Assembly: GCF_032062135.1 (NCBI RefSeq)
Contig: NC_092860.1
Span: 64,364,990-64,428,989, forward strand
Source of the DNA: Pyxicephalus adspersus
Lineage: Eukaryota > Chordata > Amphibia > Anura > Pyxicephalidae
Reading direction: 5' to 3'
DNA length: 64,000 nucleotides
The translations under genes and the position numbers were made by a program. Numbering within the stretch: the first letter of the stretch is position 1; the number at the start of each line of letters is the position of its first letter. The notes under the pieces were generated by a model. It saw only the letters and a program-made list of their open reading frames with translations, was not told where the DNA came from and ran no database searches. Below, in pieces: positions 31,801 to 42,334 of the stretch.

Positions 31801-32394
31801 ACAATTCCTGTCAACTGGGTACAGAGGACTTATGTCTATGCTCAACTTCCTTCTCAACTGCCTGTTAGTATTATCCCTTAAAACCGTCACTTGCGTTCAC
31901 CAGTTTCTGGGTCAGCGGATTTCCCCTCGCCAGAGTGGTGGGGCGTCTTACGGTTCTCCAGGACACACACACAATAAAGTTAGTACAGTTTTCACAGTAT
32001 CATTTGCTGCTTACCTTCAGCACAAAAATAAATTACTTAATGCTTCATAACATAAAAGAGAGCATAAGAAAGTGACAGATAAGCGGTAGAAATTGGCTGA
32101 CAAGAGAAACCAGGGTGCAGACAATAGTTAAATTCTTCCCTAAAGAATTCCTCTTTTAAATTCTTCCCTAAAGAATTCCTCTATTTAAACTTGGCCAGTA
32201 GTCTATTTAATTCTAGGGACTTCTCAAATAAGTCCACAGTTTAAAATCTATCTTCCCTAAAGATAGATACTTTCCCTTTCAGTCTATCTTAAGTGGATTC
32301 AGGATAGAAGCAACAGAGAGTCTTGGAAAGGATCAGAATTCCTCTAAGCCTCAAGGCAGGGACTTTCCGTACTTACCGAATTCCTGTGTGCTCT
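31801..32394 (-). other. ERV1 leader
   Basis: Non-coding stretch between the primer site and the gag remnant. It contains two tandem copies of a 27-bp unit (TTAAATTCTTCCCTAAAGAA..., 32128-32183) and further related CCTAAAGAT sequence to 32270. A packaging signal would be expected here, but none can be identified by eye. Confidence 0.6.
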
Positions 32395-32413
32395 ATCCCG
32401 GAACGAGCCCCCA
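32395..32413 (-). promoter_or_regulatory. ERV1 primer-binding site, tRNA-Pro type
   Basis: Two bases inside the 5' LTR the minus strand reads TGGGGGCTCGTTCCGGGAT. The tRNA-Pro site of gammaretroviruses is TGGGGGCTCGTCCGGGAT, so this copy has one extra T. Confidence 0.9.
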
Positions 32414-32415
32414 GC

Positions 32416-32641
32416 TGAAAGGATCTGCTTCTAGTTCCTCGAATGCACCCCGACTTCTCCTTCACCCACAGAGACAGACGTCTGGAGAGATATCCTAATA
32501 ACACACACGCACAGTATGGTTTTAGGAATATTCTCTAATCTTAGAGAAAGCTGATGCAGGCACATTTTTCCTTTAGTGTTACAGATGTTCAGCATCCTGG
32601 TATTCATACAAATAATATACCTTGTTCTATTTAACCCTTCA
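32416..32641 (-). repeat. ERV1 5' LTR (226 bp, internally deleted)
   Basis: It is collinear with the 3' LTR at both ends (TGAAGGG... and ...CTTTCA) but lacks about 110 bp corresponding to 26264-26372, which includes the TATA-like box and AATAAA. It could not start normal proviral transcription. Outside the gap, differences from the other LTR are scattered substitutions. Confidence 0.9.
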
Positions 32642-32646
32642 AGTTC

Positions 32647-33240
32647 CACGACCATTTACGCAATTTTGTACATATAGAAAAAGGGTTCACTGGTTGGCGA
32701 ACATTTAATATATTCCATTAAATGCCCACATGCCACATCCCAAATGTAGACTAAATGTGCAGAGAAACGGGACTTTTAAGAGTTTTATATATGCTGTTAA
32801 ACATTTTATTGGAACATCATATTAAAAGTAGCAAAGTAGAAGACACTAATTTTTCCAGTGCCCCAGAATGGGAACCACTGTGTCCCTATATTACAATATA
32901 CAGACATAAATCCACTTCTTCATAAAAGTATCAACATAAATACATAGTTGAAACATTAAAGCAAGTCTCACAAGAAGTGCCAGTGTATCATTGACACGTT
33001 TTGTGGTGTAACACCACTTCTTCAGGATGAAGCTTAACAAGACTAGTAAATATAATGATACAGCATAAAAATCTAATTTTAGTTTCACTTTCCAAGCGCC
33101 AAAGCAGGTTCACACAGGAAAAGAGCACAGAAGGGCGATGAGTGCCAATAAACAGGAAGCAGCAACCAAATGGTAGGACCAGAAGCCAAGAAGAGTTCAA
33201 GTCAGGATTCAATCCCTCCAGATGAACTTCGAACACAGTT
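32647..33240 (-). other. Non-coding block with hammerhead-like fold, possibly PLE-derived
   Basis: No protein frame. A hammerhead-ribozyme-like segment lies at 32986-33030 (entered separately). Such ribozymes are known in the terminal repeats of Penelope-like elements, which suggests this block is a PLE end, on the same strand as the PLE at 18.6-25.3 kb. No PLE protein sequence adjoins it. Confidence 0.35.
32986..33030 (-). ncRNA. Hammerhead-ribozyme-like motif
   Basis: The minus strand reads TCATC, CTGAAGA, AGTGGTGTTACACCAC, AAAA, CGTGTC, AATGATA. CTGAAGA fits the core CUGANGA. AGTGGTGT...ACACCAC forms stem II with a perfect match. AAAA stands where GAAA is expected (one change). GTC fits the cleavage triplet. 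TCAT and ATGA on the two sides can pair as stem I. Stem III would be very short, as reported for the minimal PLE-associated hammerheads. Activity is unlikely with the G lost. Confidence 0.5.
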
Positions 33241-33244
33241 GTCT

Positions 33245-33498
33245 GGCATTACATTGCCACAGCTGCCTGAAACCTTACACTAGACACTAAAAGAGCTTAT
33301 TACATTTTATGAAATCCAGAATGCTATATAAGCACCTAAACCACACAAGAGACCAGGCCCAGATTGTTTTTCGGCTCTTTATTATAAAAAGTTTTCAGAA
33401 ATCCTTGCTCCACATTTGATGAAGTTTTTATTCAGCTTTTGCAGGGCCATACTTTTGGCTCAAATACATTATACAGCGAGTATCTGTATGCTGCCCAA
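33245..33498 (+). pseudogene. L1-type LINE copy E, segment 1 (before reverse transcriptase)
   Basis: The plus strand reads, over shifting frames, KPHKRPGPDCFSALYYKKFS and ILAPHLMKFLFSF, then a segment ending SICMLPK. This is the NK.PGPDG...YYK region of an L1/Tx1 reverse transcriptase. It stops at LPK, where LPKPGKD would be expected, because L1 copy D begins there. The continuation is at 38967. The element is 5'-truncated near 33245. Confidence 0.75.
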
Positions 33499-34486
33499 AT
33501 GGGCAAAAATACCGGCTCCACCAAGTCCCAGGTGTGGACCCCGGCTCCTCACACTTCTCATTCCTCTCTAAAGGCTATGAGGCCAGACTCGGATCATCCT
33601 CCTTCTCCCTCCATAAGGTCAGTCATTGATGAGGGCTCTAATGACAGCTCTTTCTCTCCACTTCAAAGAGCTCAGCCCAGCGCCTTACATTGCTGCTTCA
33701 GCAAGATTTATCACAGGCCACTGATATGTCACTGTTTCACTGACAAAAGAAATCAGAGATTTGGGCTCTAGGATTAACAATTTGGAGCACAAGATGGATG
33801 ACGTCATTACCGTCTTAGACACACATGAGCAAGACAGATTTAATCTTCAAACAGAACTTCAAGCAACTGTACTAGGCTTGGAAGATTTAGAGAATAGGAA
33901 TAGGAGGCAAAACTTTTGAATAAGAGGTCTGCCAGAATCTATAGTGAACATGCCAGGTTTTGCCACCGTTTTACTTCAAGAATTGCTTCCGCAAATTCCT
34001 AAACAGAGATTAGAATTCAATCGCATACAGCGGGCTGTTGGCCCTAAGAAGCCTAAAGGACCACCAAGGGATATTATAGTCAAACCCACTTTCTATAAGA
34101 CGAAGGAAGCGGTACTGCAAGTGACTTGGAATAAAAGGGATCTTTCTTTCCAAGATTATACCTACCAAATTTACAGCGACCTGGCACCGCAGACTATTCA
34201 GAAAAGACGGGCTCTCAAATCATACCTTACTATACTGCAGCAACAAGATATTAAGTACCGATGGGGGTTCCCGTTTAAACTGAACTTTACTCATCTGGGC
34301 CACCAATACTCCATATCATCTGTAAAGAAAGCGCAGGATTTGTTTGAAAGTTTTGCCCTGTGGCGGGCTCGCCACGTCCTAGACCATCCCAAAAATGACA
34401 GAATACTACCGCTCTTTCCCCACTCTGGGAGAGGCAATCCCACTGGAAGCGTCACCAGGCTCCCTCAGGTCTCCCTGGAAGGATGA
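33499..34486 (+). pseudogene. L1-type LINE copy D, ORF1
   Basis: RNA-binding chaperone of an L1/Tx1 element. The ATG at 33499 starts MGKNTGSTKSQVW and an open frame to 33771 with a Ser/Pro-rich N-terminus. 33775-33943 covers the coiled coil in broken frames (LEDLENRNRR-like, IRGLPESI). 33944-34486 is open for 180 codons and holds VGPKKPKGPPRDIIVKPTFY (RRM-like domain), IYSDLAPQTIQKRRALKSYL and KYRWGFPFKLNFTH (C-terminal domain). It resembles L1 copy C ORF1 throughout. At least two frameshifts inactivate it. Almost no 5' untranslated region precedes the ATG. Confidence 0.85.
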
Positions 34487-35277
34487 TTGTAATAATTCAG
34501 ATAACCGGACTGAGGTCTTACTGGGAAAGTTGGTCCTGATCCTTATAACCCTATCTATGCCTTGTGTATGCTGAGGATACAGTTCTGCGGAGAGACTTCT
34601 ACACAATGTAAAGAACACTCCGGACGGAGGCGAAGTTCTCATTGGTATTGTATGGCTCAACTCAAGTTAAGGGCACACATGGGTATATCTGATGGCTAAA
34701 TTGTTTTGGGTTGGCAGTGATTATTACTGTTTTATTTGAGACATAATTACCTGGAGAGTTATTGTATCTCAAATGTTGTCTCAACTGCAGACAAATTGTT
34801 ATGTTTATCGAAAATTATGAATGGAGGTGAGGTTCCAGCTGATATTGTTTTGACTACTACAGTTTAAGAGATATATTGCCAAAATTTGTTTCCATGGCTG
34901 TTTACAACGGTCCTTCTGTGCCTTAACCTATGGATAGCTAATGTCTCAAAGAATACCACTGATCGTTATGGTGATATTTGTGAAACTATACTATCCTATT
35001 TTTGTTCGGAGATTTAGCCAATGTTCATGCAGAGCATGCCCGGGTACATATGGTACCCCCCAGGTTATGGTCCTGCCTTTAGGCGAGCCTTTACACTGCC
35101 TTTGCAGTATTTTTCTTATTATGGTTGAGTTAACTATTTTTACAACATACAATCTTTTAGGCAACCTCTACCAAGGTTACGCCTCCCCTTATTTGTTAAC
35201 CTTTTTTCCTCCAGTCCAATCTTCATTTTGGCACACTCATAGTTTTTTACAGCAAATTTTCTATATGACGCCAATTC
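34487..35277 (+). other. L1 copy D spacer between ORF1 and ORF2
   Basis: About 790 bp without a sustained frame, T-rich, in the place of an inter-ORF region. The open frame at 34941-35288 is hydrophobic and looks fortuitous. Confidence 0.6.
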
Positions 35278-36624
35278 ATGTACCATGAAGATATGGCTAA
35301 AACCCATTATACTTTTGTCGCAAAGAATGTCCAGGGTCTTAACTCCCCTCATAAACGTGGGAAAGTTTTTAACTATTTTGCAGCCCAGAAGGCACATGTT
35401 TACAGTATACAAGGTTTTCCACTGAGTCTTGTCCAAAATATTTTCATAAATGGTATCCCCAGATGTTTTAAACCTATTTTCAGGAGAAAAAGAGAGGTGT
35501 ACTAGTGGCCTTCCATAAAGAAACTCTGTTTCAATGTAATGAAGAGATCAAAGATCCAACCGGCAGATCTTACATGGTCGGATATATGATACAGAAGTGA
35601 CTATTGCAGCACATTATGCTCCTATCACTTTTCAAATCCAATTCCTGAAAAAAAATTTTCTGTGCTTTCCAAACATGCTAGGGGGATTCGGTTTGTATTG
35701 GGGGACTTCAATCTTCTACTGGATCCCAACCTAGATACTCCTAATCGACGTAAAAAAGATAGCCCTGACTCATTACAGTACTCAGATTTTCTATCGCACC
35801 TCGGCTTAACTGATGTCTGGAGAGAGTTTAATCCAACAACTAAGGATTTTACCTGTTATTCAGCTTCCCATGACAGTGTTATGCGCATTGACCACATATT
35901 TGTTCCACAGAATTTTATCCCACAGATTTTTAAATCTAAAATTCTGTCCACACCCTACTCAGACCAGTCTCCAGTAATCATGCACTGTAAATCTTTGGCA
36001 CCAGCTTCCACAGAGTTTCATTGGCGTCTGAACGATGCACTGTTTTCGTCTCCAGGGGTGACAGGGAAAGTTGAACAAGCGCTAAAACAGTACTTTGATT
36101 TGAACTCCCATGCAGTAGTTTCTCCCGTCACACTTTGGGATGCGCACAAAGCAACGCTTAGAGGCACACTAATTCAACTTGCCTCGCACCAAAAAAAGAA
36201 AAGACTCCAACAAATTGCCACATTGACAACCAAGTTGATTAATCTTGAAAGCCAGTGGAAACAGATTCCCTCAGGCAGTGTCTGTAAGCAAGTGCAACAA
36301 ACAAAAGTAGAATTAAATCTTCTGCTGGACTACCAGGTAGAAAAACAATTGAGCGAAATTCCAAGCGAAATTTTTTATGCTTGTGCTAATAAGCCAGGCC
36401 CCATGTTAGCGAAATTGTTAAACAGTACCCCACCTAGACCACATTTAATTAAGCTCAAGCTCCCAAATGGAGTGGGATCGGTCAACCCCTGTACTTTTGA
36501 GGAGAATTTTAAACATGTTCTCACAAAATTATATGCAGCGCTGCATAGTTTCCACAAACAGACAGCTGACAAAATATTTGCAGACTTATCGCTCCCTATG
36601 CTAACAGAAGAAATGATGGGCTGA
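35278..36624 (+). pseudogene. L1-type LINE copy D, ORF2 endonuclease and linker
   Basis: AP-like endonuclease that nicks target DNA for reverse transcription. 35278-35505 encodes FVAKNVQGLNSPHKRGK and HVYSIQGFPL, where SIQG stands in place of the catalytic IQET. 35662-36624 (320 codons) encodes FVLGDFNLLLDPNLD with the catalytic Asp and Asn, SVMRIDHIFVP and PYSDQSPVIMHC (SDQ where SDH is usual). The linker follows: LWDAHKATLRGTLIQLASHQ, LESQWKQIPSG and FYACANKPGPMLAKLL. A broken stretch of about 150 bp joins the two frames. Loss of the Glu in the QET motif would already abolish cleavage. Confidence 0.88.
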
Positions 36625-38160
36625 CATTGCTGTTGAGGAAATTATAGTGGCTATATAGACACTGAAATCAAATAAATCTCCTGGCCCGGATGGATATACC
36701 GCTACTTATTATAAAAAGATTTTGGCCCCACATTTGGTTAATCATTTCAACTTGCTTAGGAAACACCCTTCACACCCCCAATTCGTCACTGTTGGCCCAA
36801 ATAGATATGATCCCAAAGCCAGGTAAAGATGGTTTAGACCCTTTAAACTATAGACCCATATCATTGCTAAACATAGATATAAAACTTCTCACAAAAATTT
36901 TAAGGACTAGACTTAATCTCTTTTTGAGTTCATAAAGACCAGGTAAGGTTTACCACAGGCAGACAGGCTCCAGATGGAACCCATAAGGTGATTAGCCTAA
37001 TATACTTAGCACAACAAAGAAAGTTACAGAGTATGCTCTTAGCATTGGATATTAACAAGGCTTTTGACTCCTTGTCGTGGGAGTACCTATTTTATGTGCT
37101 TACTAAATGGGGGTTTAAGATAAACTTTTTAACATGGCTTTATGCCTTATACTCTACTCCGATGGCACAGGTCCGTTACTCATCGTACTTCTCAGATTCT
37201 TACTACAGATACTTACTTTGTTTGCAGACGATATTCTGGTGTCGCTTACACAACCGAATGTTTCACTACCTAACTTGTTAGCATTTTTAAACAATTTTGC
37301 AATGATAGCTTTGAAGCTTTGTTTACTGCAAACTATACACAGCAGAAAATTACCTTCATATTGAGCTCCTGGAACACATACTTTATATCATGGATAGGCA
37401 GAATAAATTCCATAAAGATGACTATTACCCAAGCTTTTATACTATTTTCACACCCTTCCTGTACAGATTGCTTAGGCAGTGTTACTCTCATTTCAGAAGC
37501 GCCTATCAGTATTTTTTTGGGCTAATAAAAAACAAAACTCTATTTGCTCATAAGAAGCTGGGTGGACTGTAAGTCCCAAACATACTCAAATATTATCAGG
37601 CTGCCCAGATTGCGATTATCGTTATTTGTATGCGGGAAATGCCACTCCATTATGGGTACAAATGAAATCTTATTTCTACAATATGGTGGATATCAAGATA
37701 GTTCCATGGCTTTCCCCCAAGTCCTGAACTCAGATTAGTTATCACTTAAGACAAATTTTTAATGTATGGGATGGACTCAAATACTCCAGTGGTCTTCTAT
37801 CCCTACATTTACCTCAACTGTCAATACAACATTATCCTTTGTTTCAGCCTGGCCTGGAATCTCCCAGAGCTTTCCACTGGTGGATAACCCATGGTTTCAC
37901 CACAGTGCACTCCCTTTTAGGGAAAACAAATATATTGAGCTCGGAATCCATCTGCAATGCCCACTCAACTGATCTCAATTCTGTATACTGAACTAAATAA
38001 AGTCACGAGATCTCATATCCACTCTAATACGGTGCAATGGGAGAAAGACTTAAAAGGAAGTAAATCGGATACAAAGGGGTCTACTATGTGGGCTAAAGTA
38101 ACTACTTGTTCACGAATATTACTACAATGGAATCATTATTTCAAGTAATGATGAGGTGGT
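36625..38160 (+). pseudogene. L1-type LINE copy D, reverse transcriptase
   Basis: It starts LKSNKSPGPDGYTATYYKKI (about 36660). 36690-36935 encodes DMIPKPGKDGLDPLNYRPIS and LLTKILRTRL. 36988-37281 encodes MLLALDINKAFDSLSWEYLF, motif A with its Asp. 37134-37364 has FADDILVSLTQPN, the catalytic pair, in another frame. The usual MRQG-type turn before FADD is missing, so a deletion of roughly 150 bp is likely near 37200. 37390-37570 encodes the GRINSIKM-like region and FFGLIKNKTLFAHKKLGGL. Many stops are present. Confidence 0.85.
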
Positions 38161-38966
38161 ATATGCTCCCAGCCAGGCTGAGGCATATATCTCCACATCA
38201 CTCTGGTCTTTGTTTTAGAGGATGCGGAGACCCAGGTACTGAATTGCATGTTTGGTGGACATGTCCACTTATAATTTGATTCTGGGGAAGAGGCTTTAAA
38301 CTTTTAAGTACAGTGTTCCATAAACCTATTCCCAGACATCCCTGGTTAGCATTGCTTCATTTTTAAACTTCCACCTTAACATTGGGCCAGTTCAAGATAT
38401 ATTCCTTCATACTACTAGTGGCAAAACAAATTATAGCTGAACAGTGGAAAAAACAACTGGTTCCGTACCATGAGGTGCTATTGCGAGTTGATAACACATT
38501 TATAAACGAGAAGTTATTTAGCACCCTAACTGATTCCTAAGATAAGTTTGCTAGATTATGGGAACCCTAGCTTCAATACTCTCTATCTGATACGACCATG
38601 TCTTCTTTAGCAAACCTATGGTAAATGATAATTTTTTTGGGTTGGATTTCATATGAGTTATCTTGTACTGTAACCAGGGTTATTGGAACAGAGACTTTGC
38701 CCTTTCCACGTTCCCCCCAATTTTCCTTTTTTTCCCTCGTGATGTTCCCCTCCTACCAAATACCCCACTTTCCTTTTTTTATATGTTACAAAGCTGTGGA
38801 GAACACTACTGTTATAAGATGTAAAAGTGACCTTATGCTACTGGTTATAGTATTTTATGTGAATTATATAGGACAGACATATGCTTTTAGGTTTGTGTGT
38901 TAATTGTTCTCTCTCTGTACAATTTGTTTATATTTCAAATTTTTTACAAAATTTTCAATAAAAAAA
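38161..38966 (+). pseudogene. L1-type LINE copy D, C-terminus and 3' end
   Basis: Plus-strand 38150-38540, in mixed frames, encodes RWYMLPARLRHISPHHSG and CFRGCGDPGTELHVWWTCPL (C-terminal Cys/His region), then ALLHF and ILLVAKQIIAEQWKKQL. The 3' untranslated part runs to an AATAAA at 38957-38962 and a six-A tail. L1 copy E resumes directly afterwards. Confidence 0.8.
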
Positions 38967-40023
38967 GTTGAAACCAAGCTGGTGATAATATTCGTAGACT
39001 GCTCCACCTTATACACCTAGCTAAAACCAGCCACCTTCCGTCTATGTTATTATCCCTAGATATCTGCAAAGCTTTTGATACATTTTCATGGTCGTATTCA
39101 CTCTCCTCCAAACATGGGGATTCTGCCTTAATTATTCACAGAGCCACGTGCCACTGTACAATATGCAGGGTTTAGATCAGCCTACTTCCCCATTTTTAGA
39201 GGTATGCACCAGGGGTGCCTGCTCTCACCTTAGCCATTTGCCCCACTGCTTGTAAAGGCCATCACTGGATGTGGGTGGATACCATCAACAAAATAAGTAT
39301 CTTTGCCCAATCTTACTCAGGTGATGTCTGTTTTTTTCCCTATATTGGGTATACATGTGAATTACAATAAATCAAGTACGCTCAATATTTCTCCCGCATT
39401 GGAAGTGCAAACTTATTTGCAAACTGTCTTCCCCTACAAGTGGGAACCAACCTAACTATCTTATTTGGGGATCTTCCCTACGGCATTGTATGAAACAATG
39501 AAGCTATATACGTGTTGATCTTGGGCTCTGAAAAAGTAATCCTTGGAGTCTAGGAATAGATACCAGATCTCTTGGCTAGGTAGGTTTGCGGCATTGAAGA
39601 TGACTGCTCTCCCAAGACTTTTTTAATTATTCCAATCCCTCTCGGTGGCAGTCCTGCTACAAATCATTCGCTCCCTACAATGAGTGTTTTTTGACTTTGT
39701 AAGGTGGGGTTCCAGACCTAGAGTGGCCAAACATATACTTTATCTACCCAAAGCCTATGGAGGCGTGGCAATGCCAAATGTCCTGTACTAGGGCACTTCA
39801 ATTAGCTCCCTTGTCTGCCTATCATGCTAAAGTTACTGTACCTCTACAGGCTAGCTTAGAAGAACATCAGGTGTTTCCCATAGCTATAGACACCCCACTC
39901 TGAACCCCCCATAGTTGTGGAACATTGTAGGTAGTCCCCTTATACCTTTACCTGGTTTTGAGGAGCCGGCACGATTTACTGAATGGTTGGTCAGGGGCCT
40001 CGGCAGAGCCAAGGATCTGATAG
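38967..40023 (+). pseudogene. L1-type LINE copy E, segment 2 (reverse transcriptase)
   Basis: It resumes at AGDNIRRLLHLIHLAKTSHL and SMLLSLDICKAFDTFSW (motif A Asp kept), then HVALYNMQG-like, a decayed PLSP region and a SYSGDV where FADD-type residues should be. Further on, PKAYGGVAMPNVLY-like sequence belongs to the post-catalytic domain. Frames change every 50-100 bp, so the copy is older than L1 copy D. About 50 residues expected between LPK (segment 1) and QAGDN are absent. CR1 copy F interrupts it at about 40024. Confidence 0.8.
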
Positions 40024-40614
40024 TGTTACATAATTACATAGTAGGTTAGGTTGAAAAAAGACATAGTCCATCAAGTTCAACCACTAGGGAAATAAACATA
40101 TCCCAGATATAAAACCCTATAACATAATTGGTCCAGAGGAAGGCAAAAAAAAACCCTGGTACAATTTGCTTCAACAGGGAAAAAAAAATTCCTTCCCGAT
40201 TCCATGAGGCAATTGGATGTTCCCTGTATCGACAGTCACTGTTATTTTTACTTTAAAGCCTTAATACCCAGTTATATTCTGTGCTTCCAGAAAAACATCC
40301 AGCTTTTTCCTAAAGCAATCTATAGTAGTTGCTGAAACTACTTCCTGAGGGAGCTGATTCCATTTTTTCACAGACCTTACAGTGAAGAATCTCTTCCTTA
40401 CCCGGAGCTTAAACTTCTTTTCCTCCAGACGCAAAGAGTGCCCTCTTGTTCTTAATAATGATCACAAAGTGAATAATTGGGGAAGAGAGTTCTCTATATG
40501 GACCGTTTATATATTTATACAGGATGATCCCCCTTAAATGTCTCTTCTCAAGGGAGAATACATTCAGTTCAGCTAATCTCTTCTCATAGCTGAGTTCCCC
40601 CATTCCTTTTATTA

Positions 40615-41163
40615 CCATATTTTTCGCCCTATAAGACGCTCCGGAATATAAGACGCACCCAATTTTAAAGGAGGAAAATCTAGAAAAAAAAGATTCTGAA
40701 AGATTATTCCCCTTCTGATCACTCATGTGCCATTCATACCGGTATTCCCCTTCTGATCACTCATGTGCCATTCAGATTCCCTTTCTGATCACTCTATGCC
40801 TTTCAAATTCCCTTTCTGATCACTCTGTGTCATTCAAAATTCCTTTCTGATCACTCAGTCATTCAAATTCCCCTTCTGATCACTCTGTGCTTTTTTTCCA
40901 CTGTACGGCAATTAGGACAGGGAACAGCAGGTGGCGCTGTGCCGGCTTCTTTCGCTCTGCTTTACAGACAGGAGAAGACACGTGCTGCTGCCAGAGAGAA
41001 GAGGAGACAGACGCTGCTGCAGCCAGAGACACACGCAGGATCGGGTATCAGGTGAGTATATTATTTTAGTTATTTTATCACACCTTTGTCGTATAGGACG
41101 CACTAACTTTTCCCCCCCAGTTTTGGGGAAGAAAAAGTGCGTCTTATACTGCAAAAAATACGG
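40615..41163 (+). mobile_element. TA-flanked MITE with ATAAGACGC ends
   Basis: A 549-bp non-coding element. The ends are inverted: CCATATTTTTCGCCCTATAA at the left and, reverse-complemented, CCGTATTTTTTGCAGTATAA at the right, each continuing GACGC. TA flanks both sides (40613-40614 and 41164-41165) and the CR1 sequence is continuous once the element and one TA are removed. It contains a minisatellite (40700-40892) and a CTGCTGCC-rich purine stretch (40970-41040). TA duplication suggests Tc1/mariner-type mobilisation in trans. Confidence 0.88.
40700..40892. repeat. Minisatellite, about 6 units of 31-37 bp
   Basis: Units of the form ATTCCCCTTCTGATCACTC plus TGTGCCATTC, with small length differences. 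The block is wholly inside the TA-flanked MITE and recurs as a shorter version in the MITE at 43173-44077 (near 43300-43355). Confidence 0.9.
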
Positions 41164-41165
41164 TA

Positions 41166-42330
41166 ATTTAGTTGCCCTTCTCTGCATTCTCTCTAATTCA
41201 ACAATGTCCTTTTTGTGAACTGGTGCCCAAAACTGCACTGCATATTCCAGATGTGGTCTGACCAATGCTTTGCACAGGGGCAGGATAATGTCTCCATCTC
41301 TGCAGTCTATTCCTCTTTTAATACAAGAAATAACTTTACTAGCTTTAGATATTGCAGCTTGGCATTGCATGATGTTATAAAGTCTATGATCCACCAGAAC
41401 CCCCAGATCCTTTTCTGTTTCTGACTCCCCCAAATGTATTCTCCCTAGACAGTATGAGGCATGCATGTTGTTAGCTCCCAAGTGCATAATTTTACATTTA
41501 TCTATATGAAATGTCATTGTCCACTTGGCTGCCCAAGCAAACAGTACATCCAGGTCTGCTTGTAGAATATAGACATCCTGTATGGATATAATTCCATTTC
41601 ATAGTTTGGTGTCATCTGCAAACACAGAAATAGTACTTTGCATCCCAAACTCTATATCATTTATAATGATGGTAAACAGTAAAGGTCCCAACACTGAACC
41701 CTGGGGTACACCACTAATACCCTTAGACCATTCAGAGTATGAATCATTAATTACAACTCTCTGGATGTGTTCTTTAAGCCATTTCTTTATCCAATTACAG
41801 ACTGACTTTTCTAAACCTATTGACTCTAACTTGGATATTCACCGTCTGTGGGGTACAGTGTCAAAAGCTTTAGCAAAGTCCAAGTACACTGTATCAACTG
41901 CTATTCCACTGTCTACCTGTTTACTTCCTCATAAAAAGAGAGTTAATTTGTTTGACAACTTCTGTCTTTCTTGAAGCCATGCTGACTATCACTTATAATA
42001 TTATTTTCTAGCAGAAACTCCTCTATGTGGTTCTTTCAAACTCTCCAAGACCTTTCAAACTATGGACATTAAACTAACGGGTCTGTAGTTACCTGGTAAT
42101 GACTTTGCTCCCTTTTTGAAGATAGGAACCATGTTGGCCTTACGCCAATCCATCGGTACCTTGCCAGTGACTAAAGAGTCTCTAAAAATTAGAAATAATG
42201 GCTTTGAAATACCTGAGCTCAGCTCTTTGAGGACACGTTGATGTAATCTATCAGGTCCTGGTGCTTTGTCAACCCTAATTTTCCCAGCTGTTTTTCTCTT
42301 TCTATCATATCAATTTGGAGCCATTGTGAC
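41166..42330 (-). pseudogene. CR1 copy F reverse transcriptase
   Basis: The minus strand of 41250-41517 encodes TFHIDKCKIMHLGANNMHAS, GESETEKDLGVLVDHRLYN and VRPHLEYAVQFWAPVHKKD. 41520-41700 reads VFADDTK with LLFTIIINDIEFGMQS-like sequence. 41850-41940 gives the FAKAFDTVPH region and 42060-42290 the NYRPVSL and DKAPGPDRL regions. The ORF2 frame breaks several times. The last part of the 201-codon frame (40912-41163) is not CR1 protein: it runs into the MITE. Confidence 0.85.
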
Positions 42331-42334
42331 TCAT

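Larger units (their letters stand above)
26125..32646 (-). mobile_element. Endogenous retrovirus 1 (gamma-type provirus), defective
   Basis: A minus-strand provirus bounded by LTRs (26130-26465 and 32416-32641) and by a perfect 5-bp target duplication AGTTC (26125-26129 and 32642-32646). Internal order on the minus strand: primer-binding site, leader, gag remnant, protease, reverse transcriptase, RNase H, integrase, env, polypurine tract. The tRNA-Pro primer site, a gammaretrovirus-like integrase C-terminus overlapping env, and a CC-containing transmembrane subunit point to a gamma-type (class I) lineage; a 5-bp duplication is one longer than the 4 bp of murine gammaretroviruses. Gag is almost wholly deleted and pol carries several stops and frameshifts. 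Confidence 0.93.

Noticed and set aside
40700..40892. Regularly spaced repeats resembling a CRISPR array
   Set aside because: The units are directly adjacent, diverged and of uneven length, without unique spacers, and lie inside a MITE in vertebrate DNA.
40887..41069. Short frame rich in Glu/Ala/Arg
   Set aside because: It lies completely inside the non-coding TA-flanked MITE.
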